Assembly: GCF_018688315.1 (NCBI RefSeq) | Contig: NZ_CP061315.1 | Span: 1,116,001-1,180,000 of the forward strand | Direction of reading: 5' to 3' | Length of the DNA stretch: 64,000 bases | From: Polynucleobacter sp. AP-Kolm-20A-A1 | GTDB taxonomy: Bacteria > Pseudomonadota > Gammaproteobacteria > Burkholderiales > Burkholderiaceae | Part shown: positions 1-9,360 of the stretch, piece after piece | Layout: the number at the start of each line of letters is the position of its first letter | Numbering within the stretch: the first letter of the stretch is position 1 | Made by a program: the position numbers and the translations under genes | Notes under the pieces: generated by a model | The model's database searches: none | What the model was told of the DNA's origin: nothing | The model's input: only the letters and a program-made list of their open reading frames with translations

Positions 1-3000
1 CCATAAGTTCATCGTGAATCTTGATGTGCCATTGAGCAAGAGTGATTGAGAATTCCCCAAATCAAAATACTGATTGGTACCGTTCAGCGTGAAATACTTG
101 CCGGTCGCGCTATATGTTGGGCTGCCAATAATGGTTGCATTGACAGAGCTATCAACGAGATTGTTCCAGGTAGTTCCAGAGCCAGAGTAGGAAGCAGGAT
201 TTGCCGCATCTAAGGCCAACACTAAATTGCTGTTGATGTAAGGGTTTATGGTGGAGTTAACTGAGCCAGCCCCAGAAAGAGATCCAATGGAGACTGAATA
301 TCCAGAGAGGTCTAAAACTGCGCCCGATGCAATTGTCAAATCTGTTGCAGACGGCAGCGCATTAGCAAGACCCAATCTAATCGTGCCAGCACTAATGGTT
401 GTTGCTCCAGTGTAGGTATTTAAACCAGCCAAAGTCAGAGTGCCAAGACCAAGCTTGGTTAGCGTTGCGCCAGATCCTGACATTACGCCTGTGAGAGTTC
501 CATAGCCGGCTACCGTAAAGCTAGCAGAAGTAGCAGGAATTAGATTTCCTGTGATTGCCATTAAGTTGGCATTTAAGGCAATCTGGTTTGCAGTGACGTT
601 ACCAGTGATATTGATATTGGAGAATTGGGTAGTACCGCTGCTGGTAATCGTTAAGTTTTTGCTAGCGCCTGCATCCGATACGTTACCAGTGATATTCACG
701 TTTTGACTTGGGGCGGTAATTACGGCGCTATTATTTATAGTAACGGGTCCAGTTAAGTTAACACCCGCAAAAGCGTTGCCTGTGTAGTAATAACCCGCTC
801 CATTTGACACAGCAATACCATTGGATGCCGTTGAAGAGGCAACATAGTTCGCAGAAGTTGATAACTTAAAGGCTACATACAACTCATCTCCGCCTCCATT
901 TTCTGAGAAATACGCATAAATTGGATATGCCTTGCCAGCGACCAGTGAAGGCGTATTGCCGTTACTAGTTACACAACAGTTGAACTGGCCGGAGACATAA
1001 CCAGTGGTGCTATTACTGACATTGGTGTTTGCTTGCAAGGAGGAAACCAATGACGTAATCGATTGCCCCTGAGTACCCATAAATAAGTAGAATGGGTCAT
1101 CGCCAAAAGTGGAAAACGTATATACGCCCGATACCTTTGGAACAAAATATCCAGTTACTCGATATGAATACGTATCGTCGCAAGACCCAGAGTTACAAAT
1201 ATTGATGGTGGTGCTAGTTACAGAAGTGGTAGCACCACTAGCACCCGCCACTTCAGTTGCTTGAACGTTTTGTCTTGTGGCTGTATTAAAAGAAGTGAGG
1301 TTTGCTCCAATATAGCCATCAAATTTCTCGAATAACAGACCGTCTGATAAGCCAGTTACGGTGGTAATGTTTCCGTTAATAGTGATACCACCGCTAGCAG
1401 TAACCGTCAGATTGGTTAGAGCCTTGCTTCCGCCGACTGCTCCATTAAAGATTGCGGCACCAGAACCAGCATTAACTGTTAGCCCAAGAGGAGTTGCCAC
1501 AGCATTACTATCAATCGTGCTCGCGAATTGAATCTGGCCGTTACCAGTTGATCTTAAGGTGATAGTTGAATCATCGACCCAGCTAGATGTACTCAAAAGT
1601 ATTGGGGCGTAATAATCTTGATTGCCAGTTGTGGTAATGTTTTTTGCCAGGATCACGCTACCGGTATTACCACTCTTGCCTAATGTCATACTACTTAAGG
1701 TATTGCTAATGGTGACGTTTGAAAGGTCAACAGTGCTGGTGAAATTAGCTCCACTAGATTGAATCGTTAATGGACCAGTTGCGTTGATAGTCGTTGAGTT
1801 AAACGTTAAGGCATTGCCGGTGATGGTGATATTACTAGTACTACTAGCCACACTAGAGCCATTATTGCCAAATATGCCGCCAAGAATCAGTCCTGTACCG
1901 CCAGTGCCAGACAAGGAAATTGGACCGCTCGCAGCGTATAGCCAAAGACCGGAAGAATTAATTGATCCGTTTGTATTGCCACTAGTATTTGTACCAGTAA
2001 TACTAATACCACCTGTGCCAGTTTCAACGGCGGTAAGGTAACCCTGATAACCCGCATATGCGCCAGTAGAGGCGGTTGTAGTTCCAGAAATTGAAATTGC
2101 CGTAGCTGAGGAATTGCTAGATTGCAAAACTGGTGTTGGGCCGCCAGACCCGCCGTAATTAAGCTCAATTCCGTGGCCCGTTCCAACGCCTTGGCCATTT
2201 AGCGTAATTGTTCCTGCACCTGCATTAATAATTTGTGTTGAGCCTGAGCTAGCACCTCGCCAAGAAATGCCAGGCGCACCATCAGCAGCTTTTCCTTGAA
2301 TTAATACGTTGCCGCCACCACTATAGAGTCGAATATCATTTGAAGAAGTGCCGTATCCAAAAGCAGCAAGCTGAACCCCTGCCGGCACAGAATCTCCCCA
2401 GGATGCAGTTCCAATTGCAGCGTAGGCATAACCCGTCGGGAGACCAGTATTTATATCAAAACTGCTACCACCAGCTAGTGTAATGGCGCCGCCGCCAGAG
2501 GTTTGATTGGTTGAGCCATTTGCAGAGTTAAGTCGAGCGCCTGTTTGTAAACCAATCCATCCATCACTATTTCCATCAGAATCAGCCCAGATAGTGATGT
2601 TGCCATTATTGGTTTGTAGGGTTTTATTTTGTTCGTTATTAATGTAACTGGCGGCTTTCAGCAAAATACCAGCGCCAGCAACATTGGTTGTTAAATTGGC
2701 ATTAAAGTAGATAGAACCATTATTGCTAATGAAATTAATCGGACCTGCAATTGTGAGATCTGAGGTGATATTCATAGCAGAGCTTCTTCTATAGGAATAC
2801 TCACTCCATGTGCCCGCTGGTAAAACAAGATAGCCACCATAGTTATTGGAGACCGCCCCAATTGTCATGATCGGTAGCGCTGTTGAACTGCCGCCCAAGT
2901 AAGAAAAGGTTGGGTCAGAAGAAGTACTATTGCTAGAAATATTTAAACCGAAACTCGATCCAGCCGCTGCAGCGCACTGCCCGCTACATGTAGAGACATA

Positions 3001-6000
3001 AACTTTGGGCTGGTTAAGCTCAATATTATCCGCAGTCAGCTTTAAATTATTGGTGTAGATGTAAATTGAATAATAAGTTTCTGCAGCCACACCAAGCTTG
3101 ATACCTACTTGATTGGTTGGGGTAACGCCAACAAACTCAACTGTAGGTGCCCGCAATTCAGCGCCAACCAACCGCACCCCTTCACCTACATCAGATTTAC
3201 CTGCAATAAAAATCTTACCTGTTACTGATGTAGCACGCATATCAAAACTTGTAGCACTACCCCAGCCAAGTTGCATGGCACTACTTACCGTCCCAATTGC
3301 ATAAATTGAAACGTTTTGAGCATAAATTTTAGAACCCGAAAACAAGGTGGCGCCAAGGGTCGATGCGCTAATAGTGTTTTTTCCAGCAGCTACAAAATTA
3401 CCGCCAACACGAATATCTACAGCGGCCGTGCCAGCACCTTGCGTCCCTAAATTAATCGCTGAATAATCAGCACCATTTGGACCGCCAGAGACTGTTGTGG
3501 CGTAACAATTATTGCAAGAAGCATTCCAATTTGAAGATGTGATGGAAGTAACATTTGTACCGCCCATGTAGAGCGATCCCGTACCTGTTGATGCAGTGTA
3601 GGTAGAATTGTCTGAAGTATTTAACCAAATCTTAACGCCACCATTAACTGTGATAGCACCACCAGCCTGAAAAATTAGATCTGCATTGGTATTTGTGGTG
3701 ATGCTGGCTGAGATAAAAATTGAACCAGTTGCAGTAATGGTAACTGTTGCCCCTGCCGCCAACTGACTTTGAATGGTTCCCGCATTAACGTTGGTAGCGG
3801 TGTCTCCAGAGCTAGAAGCTGTGCCGTTACCAACAATGCTCACGTTATAAGGGTCCAGCAACCACATACCACCCCGACCAGCATTAATCGTTCCGAGTAA
3901 ATTTAATGTGTGTGCAGAGGTTTCAATAAATCCACCAACACCTGCCGCACTTAATGCCTGGGTACCTAAGGCTGTTCTTGTATCTAGGCTCGTATAAATA
4001 GAAAACGGCAATGTGCCATTCTTAGCATCATTGCCGATTAGGATTGTTCCGCCTTGATTAAAACCAGTTGCTTCTACTGTTGTATTTGCAAGAATGGTTT
4101 GATTAAAGGCTGCAATACCAATGCTTCCGCCACGACCAGTAGAGCCGTTCGTTTGAATGAGTGCGTTTTGTATGTTGAGGTTGCCAGCATTGCTGACGAT
4201 GGTGATGGAGTCACCATCTGTGTAACCATTAGCGCTGATCAGCGCTTGGTTGATTTGAATGTCTTGATTTGATGTGAGCGTAATCGTGCCACCTGGACCA
4301 GCTTGGCCATTGGTTTGCACTACTGCTGCGTTATCAATTGTTAATGTGTTTGCTGTAACAGCAAAAGAACCACCCTGCCCATCATTACTGCTATTGGCTG
4401 CAACTGTTCCCGCTAAATAAACATCAGTGCCGTTAATAGCAATTACGCCGCCGGGGCCGTTGTTACCGTTAGCCTGGATCAGTGATCCACTTTGGGCATT
4501 AAATTGCTGTGCTGATAAGGTGATATGGCCGCCAGTTGTGCCATTAGCCAAAATTTGGGCGGAGCTATAGATAGTTAAATCATTCGCCGCGATCAAACTA
4601 ATGACATTGCTCTGATTATTTTGATTGCTTTGGTTATTTTGTGTGCTTGCATTTGCATCATTGGCAGCGGTGCTCGAGTAAACAATATCGAGTGCTGTTG
4701 CAGTGATGTTGTTTGGATTATTTTGCGCAGTCAAGAACGTTGGTAAATCTTCTTTGCGAATGACGTTGCCGTTGTACGTGACTGATGCATTTGGTGTGCT
4801 GTTGCTTGGTGTTGTTGAACCAGCATTGAGTACGCCACTCACATATAAAGCTTGTGCTAACAAACTGATTGCAGAGCTTAGTGGTGAACTGCTATTACTT
4901 GCATAAGTATTGATTGTGCCATTCGCATAAATAGTTTGCGCTTGCACGGTAACTTGATTAGCAGTGATGCTTGTACCAACGTTCAAGTAAGCAATTGAAC
5001 TATTGATGATCACACTTAAATTTTGTCCGGTGATGTTTGCATTGAGATTAAAAATTCCGGAAGAAGTTAATGTCAATGTTGTTGGTGTGAGACCTTGCTT
5101 GAGAATGTTTGCACCACTCGCAATGGTGAGTGCCCCACTACCCGCTTGCGTACAGCCGCCAAGGCTTGGACAGACATTGCCGTTCACAGCAATGCTCACG
5201 TTGTTGTTTGCAAGCGCAAGTGAAATCACATTCGCTGCAGATGCATCAATGATTAAATCAATTGGATCTAAGAACCATAAACCAGAGCGACCTTTTGCAG
5301 CACTTGTATCAACAACCATTTTTGGCGCGAGGTTTACTGCACCCTTAGAACTTGTCTCAACAAATCCACCGTTACCACTGAGTGCACCACCAATTGCTTT
5401 GAGTGTTCCAGCAACTGTCGTTTTAACTTGTGACCAAATCGCAATGGATCCCGCGTTACCGTTTTGTGTTGCGGAGACATCAATCACTGCGCCTGCTTTT
5501 ACAGTCACTGTGTTTGCCATTTGTTTTGTGTTTGCCGCTTTTGTTGCATTACTTGCAACGACTGCTTGATTTTGTTCTGCGGTATTAGCTGACGGTACTT
5601 GTGCATTTTCTTGTGTGCCACCAGAAACTGCTGTTGCAGCCAGACCTACGTTAACTTGACCGCCACCTGCTGTGCCGGTAGCGCTAGTAGTCGATTTTTT
5701 GGTGATCTTGATGTCATTTGCTACCAAGTTCACTTGACCGCCTGTTTTACCCTCTGCCGTGGTGTTTGCTTCTACGGTGCCAGCCTGGGTGACGGTATTG
5801 GCTACCAATTCAATGACGCCGCCGTTATTTACGGCTGAAGAAGCTGAAATACGGCCAGTATTCTTAACTACGGAGCTCATGAGCTGGTTAGCAGCCCCAG
5901 CAGCAAGGACGATCAAGCCGCCATCGGTCTCAACAACCCGTTTATTAGTAATTAAGGCCTTGTAGGCCGCTTTATCTACGCTAACCCCCACCAGAGTGCG

Positions 6001-6954
6001 ATTTCCCTGGAAATTAAGGGTAATACGCTCGCCGGCAGCCATGACTACAGTGCCCTGGCCCATAGTGGCTAGGACATAGCCCTGGTTTTGGACCTCTGGA
6101 GCCAATAAAGCGATGTAGCCGTCGGCCACATTAGTAGAAATAGTGCCCTTATTGACGATTTTGCCGGTTCCATTGCCCTGATAGGTCGATTTTCCGTCCA
6201 TGAAGTCCTTATCGGCAATATTCATGGTGGAAGCGACCACCCCAGCAGCGTTTACTACGGCACCCCTGCCAAAAGTGACGCCGTTTTCATTTACCAGGAT
6301 GACTTGGCCGTTGGCGCGCATCGCTCCGTTGATAACAGATGCGCTAGGACCGGTTACGCGATTGAGTGTGACTGCATTCGCGTTCGGTTGATTGAAATTG
6401 ACCTGCGCGTTTTTGCCAACGTTAAAACTATCCCAGTTAATCACTGCGCGTTGTGATGTCTGATTAACGTTCATCGTTGCAGCAGTCGCAGATTGTGTTT
6501 GTGAAATCGTTGCGTTACCTGCAACAACTTTGCCACCAGTTGGAAGTGCATTTACTGCAACTTGAGAAAATGCATTTGGCATCTGGAAAGCCAAAATTAA
6601 AGTTACCGAAATGCTCTTCGCTAAGGTGGTTTTTTTAATCGCGTTTTTGAGCGAATTTTGAATCGCTTTTTTGCTCAAAATTTGTTGAATATTTTGTGCG
6701 CATTTTTTGCACAACTCAACACCATTTTTTACGGTGATTTTTTGGAATGTTGTTGCGCTGAAATTTTGCTGTAATTGGATTGAGAATTTCTTTGCAAAAA
6801 TTTCTACCTTGCTAAATAGATTTTTTGTATCAACAACAATGATGTTGCGTAGTACGCTTGCATCTACTGTGTTGATCGCTGCGCGCAGCAGCTCGCAGCG
6901 CTTGCACAAGGCAGCGCTTAGGGTAGCGAGTTTTGCGATAACAGCCTGGATCAC
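1..6954 (-). CDS. Giant TpsA-family filamentous haemagglutinin-like exoprotein, 3' end outside window
   Basis: Reading leftwards, one frame stays open from 7029 to position 1, so over 2,300 codons are in view and the C-terminus is missing. A signal peptide (hydrophobic core SVTLILAF, likely cut after NAFS, about 6560) is followed by a TPS/haemagglutination domain at about 5960-6560, with INWDSFNVG, NANAVTLNRV and NENGVTFGRG. Long glycine/threonine/asparagine-rich beta-helix repeats follow. Two copies of a VETS...G-W-LDP module lie at 5251-5376 and 3838-3942. A PA14/GLEYA-like domain lies at about 870-1340 (GYFVPKVSGVYTF, FGDDPFYLFMG), an autotransporter-type repeat at about 270-500 (LGTLTLAGLNTYTGATTIS), and a LamG-like lectin fold starts at 1-250. 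The start is uncertain. No in-frame ATG precedes the signal peptide; GTG at 6954 is used, and TTG at 6909, 6714 or 6678 are alternatives. The protein is probably secreted through the TpsB at 9361-11139. Confidence 0.85.
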   Translation of the reverse strand, partial: MIQAVIAKLATLSAALCKRCELLRAAINTVDASVLRNIIVVDTKNLFSKVEIFAKKFSIQLQQNFSATTFQKITVKNGVELCKKCAQNIQQILSKKAIQNSLKNAIKKTTLAKSISVTLILAFQMPNAFSQVAVNALPTGGKVVAGNATISQTQSATAATMNVNQTSQRAVINWDSFNVGKNAQVNFNQPNANAVTLNRVTGPSASVINGAMRANGQVILVNENGVTFGRGAVVNAAGVVASTMNIADKDFMDGKSTYQGNGTGKIVNKGTISTNVADGYIALLAPEVQNQGYVLATMGQGTVVMAAGERITLNFQGNRTLVGVSVDKAAYKALITNKRVVETDGGLIVLAAGAANQLMSSVVKNTGRISASSAVNNGGVIELVANTVTQAGTVEANTTAEGKTGGQVNLVANDIKITKKSTTSATGTAGGGQVNVGLAATAVSGGTQENAQVPSANTAEQNQAVVASNATKAANTKQMANTVTVKAGAVIDVSATQNGNAGSIAIWSQVKTTVAGTLKAIGGALSGNGGFVETSSKGAVNLAPKMVVDTSAAKGRSGLWFLDPIDLIIDASAANVISLALANNNVSIAVNGNVCPSLGGCTQAGSGALTIASGANILKQGLTPTTLTLTSSGIFNLNANITGQNLSVIINSSIAYLNVGTSITANQVTVQAQTIYANGTINTYASNSSSPLSSAISLLAQALYVSGVLNAGSTTPSNSTPNASVTYNGNVIRKEDLPTFLTAQNNPNNITATALDIVYSSTAANDANASTQNNQSNQNNQSNVISLIAANDLTIYSSAQILANGTTGGHITLSAQQFNAQSGSLIQANGNNGPGGVIAINGTDVYLAGTVAANSSNDGQGGSFAVTANTLTIDNAAVVQTNGQAGPGGTITLTSNQDIQINQALISANGYTDGDSITIVSNAGNLNIQNALIQTNGSTGRGGSIGIAAFNQTILANTTVEATGFNQGGTILIGNDAKNGTLPFSIYTSLDTRTALGTQALSAAGVGGFIETSAHTLNLLGTINAGRGGMWLLDPYNVSIVGNGTASSSGDTATNVNAGTIQSQLAAGATVTITATGSIFISASITTNTNADLIFQAGGAITVNGGVKIWLNTSDNSTYTASTGTGSLYMGGTNVTSITSSNWNASCNNCYATTVSGGPNGADYSAINLGTQGAGTAAVDIRVGGNFVAAGKNTISASTLGATLFSGSKIYAQNVSIYAIGTVSSAMQLGWGSATSFDMRATSVTGKIFIAGKSDVGEGVRLVGAELRAPTVEFVGVTPTNQVGIKLGVAAETYYSIYIYTNNLKLTADNIELNQPKVYVSTCSGQCAAAAGSSFGLNISSNSTSSDPTFSYLGGSSTALPIMTIGAVSNNYGGYLVLPAGTWSEYSYRRSSAMNITSDLTIAGPINFISNNGSIYFNANLTTNVAGAGILLKAASYINNEQNKTLQTNNGNITIWADSDGNSDGWIGLQTGARLNSANGSTNQTSGGGAITLAGGSSFDINTGLPTGYAYAAIGTASWGDSVPAGVQLAAFGYGTSSNDIRLYSGGGNVLIQGKAADGAPGISWRGASSGSTQIINAGAGTITLNGQGVGTGHGIELNYGGSGGPTPVLQSSNSSATAISISGTTTASTGAYAGYQGYLTAVETGTGGISITGTNTSGNTNGSINSSGLWLYAASGPISLSGTGGTGLILGGIFGNNGSSVASSTSNITITGNALTFNSTTINATGPLTIQSSGANFTSTVDLSNVTISNTLSSMTLGKSGNTGSVILAKNITTTGNQDYYAPILLSTSSWVDDSTITLRSTGNGQIQFASTIDSNAVATPLGLTVNAGSGAAIFNGAVGGSKALTNLTVTASGGITINGNITTVTGLSDGLLFEKFDGYIGANLTSFNTATRQNVQATEVAGASGATTSVTSTTINICNSGSCDDTYSYRVTGYFVPKVSGVYTFSTFGDDPFYLFMGTQGQSITSLVSSLQANTNVSNSTTGYVSGQFNCCVTSNGNTPSLVAGKAYPIYAYFSENGGGDELYVAFKLSTSANYVASSTASNGIAVSNGAGYYYTGNAFAGVNLTGPVTINNSAVITAPSQNVNITGNVSDAGASKNLTITSSGTTQFSNINITGNVTANQIALNANLMAITGNLIPATSASFTVAGYGTLTGVMSGSGATLTKLGLGTLTLAGLNTYTGATTISAGTIRLGLANALPSATDLTIASGAVLDLSGYSVSIGSLSGAGSVNSTINPYINSNLVLALDAANPASYSGSGTTWNNLVDSSVNATIIGSPTYSATGKYFTLNGTNQYFDLGNSQSLLLNGTSRFTMNLW
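3838..3942 (-). repeat. TpsA internal VETS/LDP module, copy 2
   Basis: Second copy of the module: GGFIETSAHTLNLLG, then GRGGMWLLDPYNVSIVG. It keeps the order and spacing of the copy at 5251-5376 with clear sequence divergence. This suggests an old tandem duplication of a stalk segment about 1.4 kb long. Confidence 0.55.
5251..5376 (-). repeat. TpsA internal VETS/LDP module, copy 1
   Basis: This segment of the adhesin encodes GGFVETSSKG, about 20 residues, then GRSGLWFLDPIDLIID. The same layout recurs at 3838-3942. FVETS followed by G-W-LDP is a boundary seen in many large haemagglutinin-like exoproteins of beta- and gammaproteobacteria. It separates the N-terminal secretion domain region from the repetitive stalk. 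Confidence 0.6.
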
Positions 6955-7231
6955 TTCGATGTCTTTTGGTTCTAGTACGCGTTTACAGAGGAATATTCCA
7001 TGCGCGATTGTAGAAATTTGAGGGTTTTTTCATAATGTACTTAGGTACATAAATGGGCTAAATACACCCCCTGTTTTTGGCCGAAAATGGGCTATTTTTC
7101 GTATGGTGAATTTTTAGCGGGAATCAGGTCGTTTTTGGTGGTTAAACTGAACCCCATTAGCCGAGTTCCAAAACCCTCCAAAAAGAGCCCAATTTAGTTC
7201 TAATTTTTATCAATAGGTCCATTTAAAAAGC
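6955..7231. promoter_or_regulatory. Divergent control region between tpsA and the sensor kinase
   Basis: This stretch lies between two divergent genes. It contains the 16-bp perfect dyad ATGTAC-TTAG-GTACAT at 7035-7050 and two direct copies of AAATGGGCTA, at 7051-7060 and 7085-7094, 34 bp apart. The left part up to 7029 is still an open frame continuous with tpsA, so the true tpsA start may lie inside it. The dyad is a candidate binding site for the LuxR-type response regulator encoded just downstream; that link is inference from position. Confidence 0.4.
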
Positions 7232-8674
7232 ATGCATCCAATCAATTCTTTAGCGATCACATACCTGCTTTTTACACTCGTTTCTAGTGGCATTATTTAC
7301 GGTGCATTTAGAAAAAATTTAGACAATTCTGCTAAGTATTTTTTGATTGCAGAACTCTTTATGGCGATCACTTCTGCGATCATTTTTATGCAAAATCATT
7401 CGCCCGATTGGTATAGAAGCGAAACTCTTGCAGCTGGAAATTTCTTCTCCATTGGCTCTGAAATTGCAGTGCTTTTTAGTGTCCAATCTTTGGCCAAAAA
7501 TGTCGCCATTCGACGCTATATTTTTTCGCTTTTTGCACTACTCATTTACGTATTTTTAATTGAAGTAATTCGCCATTACTTCGGTTCAAAAATCATCATT
7601 CTCATTCACAACACTGTGATTGCGAGCATCTCGATTTCGATTTTTATTACGTGTAAATTTAAGAGTGATACATCACTTGCGAACAATCGTTTCATCAAAT
7701 CATTTCGCTTTTTTGAAATGGGTTTAATCATTTTTTCTGTAGTGCGCGGCATAGGATATTTCGCAAACACAGTGATCGTTCCAAGAGACAATCCAAGCAC
7801 TTTCGTGATCTTCATGTTTACGCTTTATGTCACCATGAGCGTATTCCGTTACATGTCTTATATTGGTCTTCGAATCACCTGGGTTGACCCCAAAAATTGG
7901 TCAATAAATCCGCTTAATCGGGACCTTGCTAAAGCCATTGAGGAAAAAGACCATCTTTTAAGGGGGTTAATCGCCTCCAACCGGGTCATAGGTATTAGCG
8001 CCCTGGCTAGCTCCCTCGCCCACCAATTAAGCCAGCCTTTAACCGCGATTTCTTTGCAGGCTGACCGCTCTAGACGCGAGCTTGCTAAAACGTCCGATAA
8101 CCCGGTTTTAATGAATTCCTTAGACGAAATCAGCACCCAATCCGGTAAGCTGGCTGAATTGGTTAAAAACCTGCGCCAACTCTTTAGCTCTCGTAACTAT
8201 GAGTTTCATTCCTTTAGCCTGCATAAAGCCTGTCATGAAATCCTGGATATTGTGGAGCCCACCCTCCAGTCCAAGAGAATCACCCTCACCCAGCGCATTG
8301 ATACCGACCCTCTGGTACATGGTGATGCCATACAGATTCAGCAGGTATTGATTAACGTCTTTAATAATGCAATTGACGCTATCTCTACTGCCCCCGAAGG
8401 TCTTAATGGCCCTCGAGAGATTGTGCTAAGTATTGGCCAAAACGAACAGAACGCCGTTTTGCGGATTGAAGATAGTGGAACTGGTATTGATCCATCCCTG
8501 CTACCCTCGATTTTTGAGCTCTATAAGACTACCAAGCAAGGCGGCCTTGGCGTTGGTCTCTGGCTTAGCAAGACCATCATGGAACGCCATCATGGCAGCA
8601 TTACAGCGGTCAATGGATCAAGCGGCGCCGTATTTGAGATTCAGATCCCTTTGGCTAAAGCCATCAGCGAATAA
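7232..8674 (+). CDS. Membrane-bound sensor histidine kinase (FixL/DctB-like catalytic core)
   Basis: 480 residues. The N-terminal ~210 residues form about seven hydrophobic segments with no obvious periplasmic sensor domain, so the signal is probably sensed in or at the membrane. The kinase core has an H-box with His264 (ASSLAHQLSQPLTAI), an N-box at 375-382 (NVFNNAID), a G1 box with Asp414 (DSGTGI) and a G2 box (GGLGVGLWLSK). The HxLxQPLTAI form of the H-box is typical of the FixL/DctB class of kinases. The response regulator gene starts 11 bp downstream, so the two form an operon. The ligand is unknown. Its place between tpsA and tpsB on the opposite strand suggests it controls the adhesin system. 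Confidence 0.85.
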   Translation: MHPINSLAITYLLFTLVSSGIIYGAFRKNLDNSAKYFLIAELFMAITSAIIFMQNHSPDWYRSETLAAGNFFSIGSEIAVLFSVQSLAKNVAIRRYIFSLFALLIYVFLIEVIRHYFGSKIIILIHNTVIASISISIFITCKFKSDTSLANNRFIKSFRFFEMGLIIFSVVRGIGYFANTVIVPRDNPSTFVIFMFTLYVTMSVFRYMSYIGLRITWVDPKNWSINPLNRDLAKAIEEKDHLLRGLIASNRVIGISALASSLAHQLSQPLTAISLQADRSRRELAKTSDNPVLMNSLDEISTQSGKLAELVKNLRQLFSSRNYEFHSFSLHKACHEILDIVEPTLQSKRITLTQRIDTDPLVHGDAIQIQQVLINVFNNAIDAISTAPEGLNGPREIVLSIGQNEQNAVLRIEDSGTGIDPSLLPSIFELYKTTKQGGLGVGLWLSKTIMERHHGSITAVNGSSGAVFEIQIPLAKAISE

Positions 8675-8685
8675 ACTACTGATTC

Positions 8686-9333
8686 ATGAAAAATTCTAGA
8701 GTCATTATTGTTGAAGACGAATTGGCAGTCCGCCAAGGTTTAACGGATTGGCTATCCCAGGAACACGAAGTCTCAGGCTTTGAATCGGCAGAAGCTTTTT
8801 TAGAGGCCTTAAATGACTTTGAATTTGAGGATGGTCTGCCGACCTGCATTCTGTTGGATTTCCAGATGCCGGGCATGACTGGGGTTGAACTTCAATCTAA
8901 CCTCAAAATAATGAATGTGCAGTGCCCCATCATCTTTATGAGTGGCAATGCCCAGCAAAGCGATGTGATTGATGCTTGGCGTGGCGGCGCTATTGATTTT
9001 CTATTAAAGCCGTTTACAGGCGCACAGGTTGATCAGTTATTAGAAAAGCTATTTGCCAAAGCCGAACAGATTGCTAGCGCTCAAGAGCCTGTCGTTCAAG
9101 AAAAATCATTGATGCAGATTCCGATTAGCCAACGCGAAGCAGAAGTTCTTGCCTTGCTTGGCAAAGGACATCGTCAAGCAGAAGTATCAGAAATGCTAGG
9201 CATTACCTTGCGCACTGTGAAGATGCATCGCGCTAGCCTGAAGAACAAATTGGGGCTCAATACGATCGTAGAGTTAACGCGCTACTACGACGAACACATG
9301 CCTTCTATTCAATTTATTGCCAAAGGCAACTAA
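8686..9333 (+). CDS. FixJ/NarL-type response regulator
   Basis: 215 residues. The receiver domain (1-120) has acidic residues E10/D11, phosphoacceptor Asp58 (LLDFQMPG) and Lys108 (FLLKPF). A linker at 121-145 leads to a LuxR-type helix-turn-helix at 147-205 (SQREAEVLALLGKG, TLRTVKMHRASLKNKL). It is the evident partner of the kinase at 7232-8674, 11 bp upstream. The domain order is that of FixJ. The target is probably the neighbouring two-partner secretion genes; the ATGTAC-N4-GTACAT dyad at 7035-7050 is a candidate site, but nothing in the sequence proves binding. Confidence 0.88.
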   Translation: MKNSRVIIVEDELAVRQGLTDWLSQEHEVSGFESAEAFLEALNDFEFEDGLPTCILLDFQMPGMTGVELQSNLKIMNVQCPIIFMSGNAQQSDVIDAWRGGAIDFLLKPFTGAQVDQLLEKLFAKAEQIASAQEPVVQEKSLMQIPISQREAEVLALLGKGHRQAEVSEMLGITLRTVKMHRASLKNKLGLNTIVELTRYYDEHMPSIQFIAKGN

Positions 9334-9349
9334 GCCTTTGGTCTTTTGA
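9320..9349 (+). terminator. Hairpin overlapping the response regulator stop codon
   Basis: Perfect 8-bp arms CCAAAGGC (9320-9327) and GCCTTTGG (9334-9341) flank a 6-nt loop that contains the TAA stop of the response regulator. The hairpin is followed by TCTTTTGAT. It looks like a rho-independent terminator and could also stop transcripts coming leftwards from tpsB, whose stop lies at 9361. Confidence 0.55.
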
Positions 9350-9360
9350 TATCACTTGTT

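Noticed and set aside
5003..5569. Open frame of 188 codons on the plus strand inside the adhesin gene
   Set aside because: It is antisense to the repetitive TpsA frame, with composition set by the repeats and no recognisable motif.
6984..7032. Short plus-strand frame with GAGGA before ATG at 6999
   Set aside because: Only 11 codons, opposite to the tpsA leader, and no downstream gene in position to use it as a leader peptide.
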